This document shows positions 17,567-26,326 of a DNA stretch of 64,000 nt, in pieces (within the stretch, counting starts at the first letter, position 1; each line of letters begins with the position of its first letter). Position numbers and translations under genes: made by a program. The stretch covers positions 1 through 64,000 of the forward strand of contig CAJXZP010000001.1 in NCBI GenBank assembly GCA_913062955.1. The letters run 5' to 3'. A model generated the notes under the pieces. That model made no database searches and was not told the origin of the DNA. It saw nothing but the letters and a program-made list of their open reading frames with translations. Source of the stretch: an uncultured Flavobacteriales bacterium. Its GTDB lineage: Bacteria; Bacteroidota; Bacteroidia; Flavobacteriales_G; Salibacteraceae.

Positions 17567-19273
17567 TTAATGAGAACTATACCTTCTTTTTCTAGAATAA
17601 CCGATACCTAGACCTAATAGTATGATAACAACAATGGGTATTGCAGTATTAAATATTTGCCATTTACGTCTTTGCTTTGTAACTATTTGCTTGTTTAATA
17701 GGCGAAGTTTAAATTCTTTAACTCTCGATAAAATTAACCCATCGTCTTCTAACAAGTAGCTCAGGCTATTCATTATAAAATCAGTATTCCCGTACGTCCG
17801 ATTGGTAAAGCGATAGTATCCTAAGTCCATAAACTTTTTGCCGTCTTTTGATACATCATTTATGATAATATTGGCATCAGAAACAACAAGCATTTTGTTT
17901 TCCGGGCTTTTTTGTTGAAACTTAAACTCGGGATTCTCCGATATTTGTTCACTTATTCTACCGGTAAAAACAGATTCAAATTCCCCCTCTAATAAAACAC
18001 CAATTATTTGTTCTCCCTTATTGAAACGTCTTTCATCTGGTGGATCTCGTAAGATGTTTAAACTAACTCGAGTAGGAACATTGACTACTTTTGAATAGTG
18101 TGAACTTAACAATAGAGGTGTTTTTTGTATGTTTTTTGCTCCCACCGTATCAATACTACCTGCATATTGAGAGGCAATTGCATCCACATTATTGGTGATG
18201 GGGTGCTTTACGTTATTGAAAATTAATGGGTGGTAATACCAAGGAAATAATTCTATTTTGGGTTGATCCCCGTTCATTCCTGTAATTACAGAAATAGGTA
18301 AGGATTGAATGTCCATCACAAAATCTGAATTTATTCGGACTCCATATTTAAAGAGTTGATCATTCAGGTTTAAATCCTTAGCGAACCCAATACTAATTCT
18401 GTTTTTTCGTAAACTATCCAAATCGACTACCGCATTTTCAATAAACCAAAGTGTCTTACCTCCGTTCATGATAAACTGGTCTAAAACGTATTTATCTTTT
18501 TCGCTAAATGCCGAATCCGGGCCTGCAATAATGGCTGCAGAATACCCTTTAAGCGCATTCAATTGGCCATTAATCCTCACTTCTGCATAGTTGTAATATT
18601 CTCCAATAGATCGCATGGCAGATTGCAACTCCATTTTGGAAGCTTCCCCATGACCTCTTATTATGGCGACTTTTTTAGGGTGAACCAAAGTGGCTTTTTT
18701 TATGGCACTGGAAATTTCATATTCCAATTGTTGGATGGAATTGTTTAACATAGCCTCTGGTGTAGCACCCATTGACTGTTTTAGTAATTGGATAGGGAAT
18801 TCTTTTTCTCGATACGCTAAGATGGCTCCTGGAAATACAATTTGTTCGGAGGTTTTATCCCCTTTTCTGGTGGTTAAGTTGGAGTATTTCAACCCTTTTT
18901 CTGAGAGTGATTTGTAAACGTTCTGTCGTACTGATTTATCCGGGTTGGCGGATGGATCAATAAATTCATATTGAATATTGTCACCTCCATAAACCCGCAT
19001 TTCATCTAAAATCTCCTTCGTAGAATTCTGTAGTTGTTTAAAACTGGAAGGTAAGTCCCCGTCTAAGTAAACTCGGAAAAAAACGACATCCTCCAAATTG
19101 GAAAGTTGCGTTTTTGTAAACTCATTTAAAGAGTATCTATTATCGGTTGTTAAGTCAAATCGCTTAAAGAATAAGCCACTCGAAAAATTGACCAATACCA
19201 ATAAGGTAACAAAAATCCCTAGCGATATAAAGGAGTTTTGTTTGTTGTTTTTTTTCATTTTTGAATTGCGCAT
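17567..19273 (-). CDS. gldG: Gliding-motility ABC transporter substrate-binding/auxiliary protein GldG
   Basis: 568-aa protein with an N-terminal membrane segment (about 15-35), a long extracytoplasmic region of the ABC_transp_aux type (ATPase-like fold, e.g. KVAIIRGHGEASKMEL and AAIIAGPDSAFSEKD), and a C-terminal membrane segment (VVIILLGLGIGY) with a basic tail. In Flavobacterium, GldA, GldF and GldG form an ABC transporter needed for gliding. GldA is not in this window. Its ATG is 1 bp from the gldF stop codon, so the two genes are translationally linked. Gliding itself cannot be inferred, because many non-gliding Flavobacteriales keep gldFG. Confidence 0.92.
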   Translation of the reverse strand: MRNSKMKKNNKQNSFISLGIFVTLLVLVNFSSGLFFKRFDLTTDNRYSLNEFTKTQLSNLEDVVFFRVYLDGDLPSSFKQLQNSTKEILDEMRVYGGDNIQYEFIDPSANPDKSVRQNVYKSLSEKGLKYSNLTTRKGDKTSEQIVFPGAILAYREKEFPIQLLKQSMGATPEAMLNNSIQQLEYEISSAIKKATLVHPKKVAIIRGHGEASKMELQSAMRSIGEYYNYAEVRINGQLNALKGYSAAIIAGPDSAFSEKDKYVLDQFIMNGGKTLWFIENAVVDLDSLRKNRISIGFAKDLNLNDQLFKYGVRINSDFVMDIQSLPISVITGMNGDQPKIELFPWYYHPLIFNNVKHPITNNVDAIASQYAGSIDTVGAKNIQKTPLLLSSHYSKVVNVPTRVSLNILRDPPDERRFNKGEQIIGVLLEGEFESVFTGRISEQISENPEFKFQQKSPENKMLVVSDANIIINDVSKDGKKFMDLGYYRFTNRTYGNTDFIMNSLSYLLEDDGLILSRVKEFKLRLLNKQIVTKQRRKWQIFNTAIPIVVIILLGLGIGYSRKRRYSSH

Positions 19274-19274
19274 A

Positions 19275-20003
19275 TTACCACTTAAAACTATCCAATTTCA
19301 TTTTCGTTAGAAACAAAAAGAAACCGCTTAAACTTAAAAAGTAGATTAAATCTCGGGTGTCAATAACTCCTCTACTCATGGATACATAATGTTCATTTAT
19401 TCCTAACTGTAGGATAAACGTATCTAAACCTGAAATGGTTGAGAAATCACTGATTTGTTCAAAGCCAACATAAAAGAAAAAGCTTAAGAATACAGCGAGT
19501 ATGAATGCTACGATTTGATTTTTTGAAAGTGCCGAAGCAAAAATCCCAATCGCCACAAATCCGGAGGCTAAGAAAAGGAGTCCGAAGTATGATCCCCAAG
19601 TTGCTCCTTCATCAATTCCGGGGGATATACTAATTTGTTTAACCGACCAGTAATAGATTAAAGTGGGAAGTAATGAGAAGATTACAATGAGTAAACCGGC
19701 AATAAATTTAGCGAAAATTATTTGCCAATCAGAAAGAGGTTTTGTTAATAATAACTCGATGGTTCCTGTACGCCACTCCTCGGAAAAACTTTTCATAGTC
19801 ACCGCAGGAATTAAAAACATAAATACCCATGGCGCAATAATGAATAAAGTGTCAATATTGGAGTACCCTGAATCCAAAACGTTAAAGTTACCTGGAAACA
19901 CCCACATGAATAAGCCAATAGCTGCCAAAAACACGATAATGGCCAAATAGCCGGTTAATGAACTAAAAAATACAGAGATTTCTTTTTTAAGAAGAGCGAT
20001 CAT
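19275..20003 (-). CDS. gldF: ABC transporter permease GldF
   Basis: Integral membrane permease of 242 aa with six predicted transmembrane segments. The pattern MIALLKKEISVFFSSLTGYL at the N-terminus and SEEWRTGTIELLLTKPLSDWQIIFAKF after the second helix is the ABC-2 permease signature. It pairs with GldG directly downstream. A near-consensus -7 box (TAAATTCG on the minus strand, about 20025-20032) in the gap after the PID-CTERM-like gene's terminator suggests its own promoter. The partner ATPase GldA must be encoded elsewhere. Confidence 0.93.
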   Translation of the reverse strand: MIALLKKEISVFFSSLTGYLAIIVFLAAIGLFMWVFPGNFNVLDSGYSNIDTLFIIAPWVFMFLIPAVTMKSFSEEWRTGTIELLLTKPLSDWQIIFAKFIAGLLIVIFSLLPTLIYYWSVKQISISPGIDEGATWGSYFGLLFLASGFVAIGIFASALSKNQIVAFILAVFLSFFFYVGFEQISDFSTISGLDTFILQLGINEHYVSMSRGVIDTRDLIYFLSLSGFFLFLTKMKLDSFKW

Positions 20004-20067
20004 TTTTTGAAAATAAAGTGTGCGAATTTAACCCATTTATAGTTGTAATCCTTCCGAAATTTTAGGC

Positions 20068-20104
20068 AAAAAAAAACAAGAACGGTTCGTCCTTGTTTTT
20101 TTTT
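20068..20104 (-). terminator. Terminator after the 71-aa gene
   Basis: AAAACAAG and CTTGTTTT arms, with an inner ACG/CGT pairing, flanked by A- and T-runs. It separates the small minus-strand gene from gldF. Confidence 0.75.
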
Positions 20105-20123
20105 GAAATACATGTCTTGTATT

Positions 20124-20339
20124 TTAAATAAGTTGTTTCTTTCGTAATTGCATAATTTGATAAATACCAAATGAAATACCTGCAACGAATAGAAATAATA
20201 TTCCTCCATCTATAGGAGCAATAGGATCCGTAGATTGAGTTGGTGGTGGAATTGGAGGAGCAAACATTACCGTAGGAAGTAATGAGAATATAAAAATATA
20301 TGCAATCCGCGTAATTTTATTTACAAAATTTAACTTCAT
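20124..20339 (-). CDS. Small exported protein with PID-CTERM-like sorting tail
   Basis: 71-aa protein with an N-terminal signal-like helix (about 8-27, RIAYIFIFSLLPTVMFA), a short Pro-rich spacer (PPIPPPTQSTDPIAP), then PIDGG, a hydrophobic helix (ILFLFVAGISFGIYQIM) and a basic end (RKKQ). Motif, helix and basic tail together match the three-part C-terminal sorting signal that I recall as PID-CTERM in Bacteroidota. Such tails are presumed to be handled by a membrane sorting enzyme. Almost nothing else is present in the mature part, so this may be a minimal surface or membrane peptide. It has its own promoter and terminator. Confidence 0.7.
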   Translation of the reverse strand: MKLNFVNKITRIAYIFIFSLLPTVMFAPPIPPPTQSTDPIAPIDGGILFLFVAGISFGIYQIMQLRKKQLI

Positions 20340-20373
20340 AATTTTGTGGCAATTTTAATTTGTGTGTTGGATG

Positions 20374-20381
20374 CAAATATA
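20374..20381 (-). promoter_or_regulatory. -7 promoter element for the 71-aa gene
   Basis: TATATTTG on the minus strand is an exact TAnnTTTG match, 34 bp upstream of the ATG. Confidence 0.5.
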
Positions 20382-20464
20382 TGTTCTATTCCTAACGAGC
20401 AAAATAATTTGGGGTGAAATATGCTATTTTTGGGGTGACAGTTATATATTTTCAATTGAAATTT

Positions 20465-20752
20465 CTAAATAAGGACCTCATAACTCACTGCTGTTGCTTT
20501 ATCTAAGAATAATTTTTTTGTTTCTGGCCATACCACCCCAAAGAGTTCTGAATCACGGTATTGATTTAAGAAATTTTCATTTCCCCAATGACTGAGGGTG
20601 CAAATTTGATTTCGGATTTTTGAATTTCGGATGAGTTCAAGACCAGTACATCCTTGAGAGGACCTAATTTGGTTTTTGTACACATTAAAAAGAGCTAAAA
20701 ATGCCTCTGTTGACTCTTCCTTAAAAGTCATGGTTACTAATCTTACAATCAT
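20465..20752 (-). CDS. ABM-fold (antibiotic biosynthesis monooxygenase-like) protein
   Basis: 95-aa dimeric alpha-beta barrel candidate. VRLVTMTFKEESTEAFLALFNVYKNQIRSSQGCTGLELIRN followed by CTLSHWGNENFLNQYRDSELF is the usual ABM/YgiN pattern of strand, helix, strand with a Trp-rich centre. These small proteins act as quinol or haem-related monooxygenases or have unknown roles; no substrate can be assigned. Its ATG overlaps the stop codon of the SAM-cleaving enzyme gene by 4 bp (ATGA), so the two are co-translated. Confidence 0.8.
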   Translation of the reverse strand: MIVRLVTMTFKEESTEAFLALFNVYKNQIRSSQGCTGLELIRNSKIRNQICTLSHWGNENFLNQYRDSELFGVVWPETKKLFLDKATAVSYEVLI

Positions 20753-21525
20753 ACAAAGTTTATTGAAATGGTGTCATTAATTCGAATACCTAATAATCCA
20801 GAGGCGTTGCCCGTGTGAAACGCTATTTCTAGATTTCCCACGGAATTAAATAAAGCAACAATGTCACCTGGTTCGACCTCGGCATAGGATCTCGATATTT
20901 TTGTAACTCTCGCATGGGGGATTCTAAATCGGATGTCGACTTTTCGGCCCATTTCTATTTTATTAAAAATGTCGCGAGTTAGATTGGTGATAACATTCCC
21001 ATAGGAATCAATATGAACCACGGATGCTCTAATTGTATCTGTTTGAATCACGGGGGCGTAACTCATCATAGCTCTTAATGCTTGAATAGGTTCACCAATA
21101 ACCTCAGGAACTCCTCCCCGTGCCAGATGTGAAGCCGCTTGTATAAGTATCGATTTTTCAGGGAAACTCGCCAATTCAGGAGGGGCACTTAAATTGAGTT
21201 GGTAGGCTGTAATGGGTTGGTTTTCAAAAACTAAAGAAAACATACCATTATCTAATCCAATAAAAAACTGTTGTTGGTGTTTGATGATAATAAATTCTGC
21301 TTCTTCTGAACTTGCTCCTACCGAAACTAAATGTACCGTATTAGGTGGGAAATTAGAATAAGCTTGTTTTAATACGTATGCAGCTTGAGCAATATTGAAT
21401 TTTTCTATTTGGTTCGAAATATCAATTATTTGTACGTCTGGTAATTGCGTAAGTAAGTTCCCTTTCATAACCGCTAAATACGGGTCTTTAATTCCAAAAT
21501 CACTGGTAATTGTAATTATTGACAT
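20749..21525 (-). CDS. SAM hydroxide adenosyltransferase (SAM hydrolase, DUF62)
   Basis: 258-aa enzyme of the DUF62/SAM_adeno_trans family, which cleaves S-adenosylmethionine with hydroxide to adenosine and methionine. Conserved blocks seen are ITSDFGIKDPYLAVMKG near the N-terminus, HLVSVGASSEEA and GLDNGMFSLV, then HIDSYGNVITNL and FNSVGNLEIAFHTGNASGLLGI near the C-terminus. It is related to fluorinase and chlorinase, but those have extra loop residues that cannot be judged here. It is the first gene of a two-gene unit with the ABM protein. A near-consensus box (TACTTTCG, about 21572-21579) may be its promoter. Confidence 0.88.
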   Translation of the reverse strand: MSIITITSDFGIKDPYLAVMKGNLLTQLPDVQIIDISNQIEKFNIAQAAYVLKQAYSNFPPNTVHLVSVGASSEEAEFIIIKHQQQFFIGLDNGMFSLVFENQPITAYQLNLSAPPELASFPEKSILIQAASHLARGGVPEVIGEPIQALRAMMSYAPVIQTDTIRASVVHIDSYGNVITNLTRDIFNKIEMGRKVDIRFRIPHARVTKISRSYAEVEPGDIVALFNSVGNLEIAFHTGNASGLLGIRINDTISINFV

Positions 21526-21761
21526 TTAACTGGTCCTAGCTTACTTTTTCGTTTTTTAATACCTCGTGCGAAAGTATAAAATGTTTATGGGTTTTAAGTT
21601 TAACTCGTACATTTTTGTTCGGCTTTATTACAGATGATAAAGACTTTTTGTTTTTGTGGATTATCTGTTTAAAAGAAAGATTGTGGGAAGTATGGTTTTC
21701 TTAAATTAGATTAATTTCGTGGGTACGAAAAACGTACTCAATTTTTAATAAAATCAGGTAA

Positions 21762-22703
21762 TTGCAAGAAACAGTAATTAGTTTTTATTCTACGGATCCA
21801 GTAGAATTATTTGGCGTCAATAACGTAAACATTTCAACCATTGCGAATTATTTTCCTCGTCTCAAAATCACGGCTCAAGGAACAGATTTAATCGCACGTG
21901 GTGAAAAATCAGAATTAGAAAATTTCACGATTCGAATGAATTTTCTAATCGAGTATTTTAATAATCATAACCGCTTAACACCGGCTAATATTGAAACGCT
22001 TTTAACCGAAAAGGTGGAAGCGGTCATAAAAGCGAAAATCGGGAAGGAAGAGGTGTTGGTTTATGGTACGGGTGGAGTGCTCATTAAAGCCAAAACCCCG
22101 AATCAACAGGAATTCGTCAAGTGTGTGGATAAGGATGATATGGTTTTTGGAGTTGGACCTGCCGGTACCGGTAAATCCTATACGGCAGTTGCTCTTGCAG
22201 TACGTGCATTGAAAGCGAAACAAGTAAAACGAATAATATTAACTCGTCCCGCAGTGGAAGCGGGAGAGAGACTGGGGTTTTTGCCCGGTGACTTAAAAGA
22301 AAAATTAGACCCTTATTTGATGCCGTTGTATGACGCATTATATGACATGTTTCCCCATGAGAAATTAGAAGATTTAATTGAAAAGGGAACGGTTCAAATT
22401 GCGCCATTGGCATTTATGCGTGGTAGAACATTAGACCATGCCTTTGTTATTTTGGATGAAGCGCAAAACACCACTGAGAGTCAAATGAAAATGTTCTTGA
22501 CGCGAATGGGATCCAGTGCGAAGTTTATTATTACCGGAGATGTTTCTCAAATTGATTTGCCTAAAAATCAAAAGAGTGGTTTAAAGAGTGCGCTTGAAAA
22601 ACTTAAAGGGGTAAAGGGAATTTCAATTTTGGAATTCGATGAGTCGGATGTGATTCGACATAAATTAGTGAAAAAGATTATTAAAGCATATAAGGAAGAT
22701 TAA
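21762..22703 (+). CDS. phoH: PhoH family ATPase, TTG start
   Basis: 313-aa cytoplasmic ATPase of the PhoH (PhoL) family, linked to RNA metabolism. Walker A GPAGTGKS is at 132-139 and a Walker B-like [11 protein letters not shown] follows. An N-terminal KH-like or leader region of about 100 residues is typical. The start must be TTG at 21762: the codon directly before it is TAA in the same frame, and no ATG occurs before residue 59. A leader hairpin (GGGTACG 21721-21727 with CGTACTC 21733-21739) follows a near-consensus TAATTTCG box at 21712. It ends 1 bp before purC, so the two form an operon. Confidence 0.92.
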   Translation: MQETVISFYSTDPVELFGVNNVNISTIANYFPRLKITAQGTDLIARGEKSELENFTIRMNFLIEYFNNHNRLTPANIETLLTEKVEAVIKAKIGKEEVLVYGTGGVLIKAKTPNQQEFVKCVDKDDMVFGVGPAGTGKSYTAVALAVRALKAKQVKRIILTRPAVEAGERLGFLPGDLKEKLDPYLMPLYDALYDMFPHEKLEDLIEKGTVQIAPLAFMRGRTLDHAFVILDEAQNTTESQMKMFLTRMGSSAKFIITGDVSQIDLPKNQKSGLKSALEKLKGVKGISILEFDESDVIRHKLVKKIIKAYKED

Positions 22704-22704
22704 A

Positions 22705-23652
22705 ATGGGAAACGCATTAGTAACAACGGACTACAATTTTAAAGGTCAAAAATCGGTGTATCATGGGAAGGTTCGTGACGTTTATACATTAGAAAATGAT
22801 ATATTGGTAATGATTGCCTCGGATAGAATTTCTGCTTTTGATCATATTTTGCCTGTAGGTATTCCTTTTAAAGGACAGGTATTAAATCAAATTGCAGAAA
22901 AGTTTTTGGACGCGACAAGCGATATTTTACCAAACTGGAAAATAGCGACCCCAGATCCAAGTGCTACGGTAGGAAAAGCATGTACTCCTTTTAAAGTAGA
23001 AATGGTAATAAGAGGGTATTGTACGGGACATGCTTGGAGAGTTTACCGAAATGGAGGTAGAGTTTTATGTGGAATAGAATTACCGGAAGGCTTAAAAGAA
23101 AACGATAAATTTTCAAGCCCGATAATTACGCCTTCTACAAAGGCGGAAGAAGGACATGATGAGGATATTACGAGAGAAGAAATAATTTCTCAAGAAATCG
23201 TTTCGGAAGAAGATTACCTTCAACTTGAAAAGTACACGCACGCTTTATTTGCAAGAGGAACAGAAATAGCGGCCGAAAAAGGGTTGATATTAGTAGATAC
23301 CAAATACGAATTTGGTAAAGATGCAAATGGGATAATCACTTTAATTGATGAAATTCATACGCCCGATTCCTCTCGTTATTTTTACACCGAAGGGTATGAA
23401 AAAAGACAAGCTAGTGGCGAAAAACAAAAGCAATTGTCTAAGGAATTTGTTCGGGAATGGCTAATTGAAAATGGTTTTCAAGGATTGGAAGGTCAATCCA
23501 TGCCCGTTATTCCAGATGAGTTGGTTCAGAGTATTACAGAAAGATACATCGAGCTCTATGAAAAAATCCTGGGGGAGAAATTCGTGAAGTCGGATGTATC
23601 TGAAGTGGTTAAGCGTGTAGAAAAAAATGTGAACGAATATTTAAATCGATAA
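22705..23652 (+). CDS. purC: Phosphoribosylaminoimidazole-succinocarboxamide synthase
   Basis: Purine biosynthesis enzyme (SAICAR synthetase) of 315 aa that joins CAIR and aspartate using ATP. Typical blocks are [30 protein letters not shown] near the N-terminus, [13 protein letters not shown] in the middle and [11 protein letters not shown] further on. The length is that of the long, yeast-like/Bacteroidota form rather than the roughly 240-aa E. coli form. It directly follows phoH, with one base between. The coupling of purC to phoH is a genomic arrangement with no known functional reason. Confidence 0.96.
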   Translation: MGNALVTTDYNFKGQKSVYHGKVRDVYTLENDILVMIASDRISAFDHILPVGIPFKGQVLNQIAEKFLDATSDILPNWKIATPDPSATVGKACTPFKVEMVIRGYCTGHAWRVYRNGGRVLCGIELPEGLKENDKFSSPIITPSTKAEEGHDEDITREEIISQEIVSEEDYLQLEKYTHALFARGTEIAAEKGLILVDTKYEFGKDANGIITLIDEIHTPDSSRYFYTEGYEKRQASGEKQKQLSKEFVREWLIENGFQGLEGQSMPVIPDELVQSITERYIELYEKILGEKFVKSDVSEVVKRVEKNVNEYLNR

Positions 23653-23667
23653 AAGGTATTAAGAGAG

Positions 23668-24195
23668 TTATCCCTCAATACGCTTATCAATTAGAATTGA
23701 TTTAATTTCTAATAGGACTTGAAGGTTGTCTGATTTATTTTTTAATAAATAGTCATTCAACCTTCTTAAGTTACTTTCAACTAAATCATCATCTTGTGAT
23801 CCAAATTCGCTATTGTCAATAATAGTCATGACATCAATAGCGATGGTGTATGAATTGTTGATTGCAAAATCGAGTAGAATGGAAAGGTGTTGACTGGCAT
23901 CATAACCCGATTGCCAAATAGCGTTTAAGGCCATCCATTTTCTGTCTTCGCTAACCTCGGAATCAATATACCCAATTAAGGCCGAAAGAGCTTCCTTTTC
24001 TTTCAATCCAAAAAGGATGGATTCCACTTCCTTTTTGGTCAATTGATTATCTGTATCAGCCCAAAGGTTAATAAGGTCTGGTATTAGAGAGGAATCACCC
24101 TTGGTTCTCACTTTTGAAAGTGCTTTGTTGACTAATATCTCTTCACTCGATTGAAGTCCCGACTTAATTTCTTTTAATTCCTTATTGGATGCCAT
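23668..24195 (-). CDS. HEAT-like repeat protein
   Basis: 175-aa soluble protein made of paired helices with the spacing of HEAT repeats (VNKALSKVRTKGDSSLIPDLINLW; ESILFGLKEKEALSALIGYI; MALNAIWQSGYDASQHLSILLDF). Such repeats usually make a protein-binding scaffold. No enzyme motif is visible. It is transcribed from an exact -7 box at 24212-24219 and converges with purC, 15 bp between the stops. Partner unknown. Confidence 0.72.
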   Translation of the reverse strand: MASNKELKEIKSGLQSSEEILVNKALSKVRTKGDSSLIPDLINLWADTDNQLTKKEVESILFGLKEKEALSALIGYIDSEVSEDRKWMALNAIWQSGYDASQHLSILLDFAINNSYTIAIDVMTIIDNSEFGSQDDDLVESNLRRLNDYLLKNKSDNLQVLLEIKSILIDKRIEG

Positions 24196-24211
24196 TTCCT
24201 TTATTTTTTTG

Positions 24212-24219
24212 CAAAAGTA
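24212..24219 (-). promoter_or_regulatory. -7 promoter element for the HEAT-like gene
   Basis: TACTTTTG on the minus strand is an exact TAnnTTTG match, 16 bp upstream of the ATG, as for uvrA. Confidence 0.5.
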
Positions 24220-24246
24220 ATTTGAAATACTAGAAGTTAGGGTGAA

Positions 24247-25125
24247 TTATTTGAGTTTTGGTTGTTTCTTCTTAGATGGATCAATAAATAACTTATTGTC
24301 TTTTTTGTTTCTGGGGTCTATATCTTCTACAATCACCCATTCTCCTTTACTAAGTTTATAGGCGTCAAAGGTCGTTGTGGGTTGGTAATAGCTATAAAGG
24401 CCCTTTAATTCTGGCTTAGAAGGCTCCAATCTATTAAATACAACCAATTTCAATTTTTGATTATACCGAAGCATAAAATAGGCTTCTTTACTGTATTCAA
24501 AGATGACTCTCCTTTTATTGAAACGGCCACTTTTAAAAACTGTTTTTTCAAAAACGGGTTCTCCTTTTCTGTTGAAATTCATGCACTCCATGATTTTCCT
24601 ATTTGAAAACCGGCTGTTGCCTTCCCATCCTAACAATAAATAGCAGGTTTGTTTATCCTTTTTAAATGGGACAATAGTGTAATATAATGCTCCAAACCAG
24701 TTGGATTTATTTAATGTTTTGCTCTCAGGTCTTCGGGTTTGCTTATGGTTGTCGATGAGTTCATGCCATTCGGACTCTCCTTTAGAATTGGGTGCTAGTT
24801 GAATAAAACAGACATAATCATAGGTGCCATTCTTTAAACTAATATTCCAAGTAATCATTCTAAAAGCCCCATCAGGTGAAAAAATATCGCCTAAATATTG
24901 CACCTTATCGGTTAAAGGATGGTCAAAGCTGTTTGGTTCTTTAAGGAATTTTTTTACAGCGAATCGAAGGGAATCGGAGTATGCCACTTTATTAATATCA
25001 GTACCTGATTGAATAGATTTATTTCTGAAATATGTAAAAACTGAATCGGTTTTAGTTTGTGCATAGCTAAGGCCTGCCATGGCAAAGAAAAGAGTACTTA
25101 CAACGAGAATTTTGATTCTAACCAT
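24247..25125 (-). CDS. Secreted hypothetical protein
   Basis: 292-aa protein with a signal peptide (IKILVVSTLFFAMAGLSYAQ, cut after AQ at about 23). I do not recognise a characterised domain. The mature part is basic and rich in aromatic beta-strands (FRMITWNISL, YDYVCFIQLA, GALYYTIVPF, CYLLLGWEG), suggesting a periplasmic beta-rich fold. The C-terminus is Lys/Pro-rich. ATG 25125 was chosen over a TTG two codons earlier. Similar exported proteins are frequent in Flavobacteriales without assigned function. It is divergent from the LuxC-like gene. Confidence 0.7.
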   Translation of the reverse strand: MVRIKILVVSTLFFAMAGLSYAQTKTDSVFTYFRNKSIQSGTDINKVAYSDSLRFAVKKFLKEPNSFDHPLTDKVQYLGDIFSPDGAFRMITWNISLKNGTYDYVCFIQLAPNSKGESEWHELIDNHKQTRRPESKTLNKSNWFGALYYTIVPFKKDKQTCYLLLGWEGNSRFSNRKIMECMNFNRKGEPVFEKTVFKSGRFNKRRVIFEYSKEAYFMLRYNQKLKLVVFNRLEPSKPELKGLYSYYQPTTTFDAYKLSKGEWVIVEDIDPRNKKDNKLFIDPSKKKQPKLK

Positions 25126-25196
25126 CTTCAAAAAACGAATATATTTTTTTTTATTGTTTGAGACGTAAACTCACATCTCTAACCTAATTGTAATGT

Positions 25197-25204
25197 TAAT
25201 TTTG
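25197..25204 (+). promoter_or_regulatory. -7 promoter element for the LuxC-like gene
   Basis: TAATTTTG, exact match. A transcript starting about 7 nt downstream would exclude the ATG-like alternative start at 25193 and supports the start at 25229. Confidence 0.6.
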
Positions 25205-25228
25205 CAAAGATATTGCCAAACAAAAGAT

Positions 25229-26251
25229 ATGGAGTTAAAAGATCGAATTAATGCGTTTTCTTTATTAGGAAACCAACTTACCACATGGTTGGAACAGATA
25301 GAAAATAAAGTAGAGAACCCTTTAACCCCTGTTTTTCATCAAGCCTTCCATCGTAATGGTTGGTTTGAAGAGTCGCAAATCATATGGGCATTAAAAGCGG
25401 TTCATTCATGGCTGAATACCGATTCGTTAGAAAAATGGACCTCAGCTTACACTTTTCCTGAAGTTATTGAACCCAAAGTGGTGGGGGTGATCATGGCTGG
25501 AAATATTCCGTTGGTGGGGTTTCATGATTATTTGTCGGTTTTAATTTCCGGGAATAAGTTACAAGCTAAGTTATCCAGTAAGGATGAAGTATTATTGCGG
25601 TTTCTTCATCATGAATTGCTACGAATTGAACCTCGGTTTAAATCTATGGTTGACTTTAGTACCGAACGGTTTAATAATGTAAATGCAATAATTGCTACGG
25701 GTAGTGATAATAGTTCAAAATATTTCGAGTATTACTTTTCAAAAAAACCGCATATAATTAGGCGAAACAGAACTTCTGTTGCTGTTCTTACGGGGAAAGA
25801 AGGAAAGGAGGAAATGAATGCCTTAGGAAGTGATATTTTTAGATATTTTGGGTTAGGCTGTCGAAGTGTAACCAAGCTATTTCTTCCAAAAGGATTTGAT
25901 GTGGACTGGTTTTATTCAGGAATTATGGCTCATGGAGCACTGATTAATAATCATAAATACCAAAACAATTACGATTACCATAAAAGTGTATTTCTTTTAA
26001 ATGGCTCGAAATTATGGGATAATAATTTCTTACTTCTAAAAGAGGATGTGGCTTTATCATCGCCCGTAGGAACTCTTTTTTATGAAGAATATGAGAGTTT
26101 GGAGGAAGTGGAATCTAAATTATCTGAAATTCAAGATCAAATCCAATGTAGAGTTGGGGTAGGTGGATTTCCTTTAGGGGGAGCTCAAAACCCTGAATTA
26201 ACGGATTATTCGGATAATATGGACGTACTTAAATTTTTATTGGCTCTTTAG
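25229..26251 (+). CDS. LuxC-family acyl-CoA/acyl-protein reductase
   Basis: 340-aa NADPH-dependent reductase of the LuxC family, which turns fatty acyl thioesters into aldehydes. VVGVIMAGNIPLVGFHDYLSVLISGN (about 84-109) is the typical nucleotide-binding region, and Cys211 in GLGCRSVTKLFLP is the probable nucleophile that carries the acyl group. Length is shorter than bacterial bioluminescence LuxC (about 480 aa), as in the Bacteroidota version. No luxE or luxD partner is nearby. The start was set at 25229 because the promoter box overlaps the earlier candidate. The aldehyde product's fate is unknown. Confidence 0.85.
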   Translation: MELKDRINAFSLLGNQLTTWLEQIENKVENPLTPVFHQAFHRNGWFEESQIIWALKAVHSWLNTDSLEKWTSAYTFPEVIEPKVVGVIMAGNIPLVGFHDYLSVLISGNKLQAKLSSKDEVLLRFLHHELLRIEPRFKSMVDFSTERFNNVNAIIATGSDNSSKYFEYYFSKKPHIIRRNRTSVAVLTGKEGKEEMNALGSDIFRYFGLGCRSVTKLFLPKGFDVDWFYSGIMAHGALINNHKYQNNYDYHKSVFLLNGSKLWDNNFLLLKEDVALSSPVGTLFYEEYESLEEVESKLSEIQDQIQCRVGVGGFPLGGAQNPELTDYSDNMDVLKFLLAL

Positions 26252-26326
26252 GATATAAAAGATAGTTGTTATTTGTTTTTTTTAGGGATTGGCGTTAATT
26301 TGGCGCACAAATTTGAAAGAACATCT

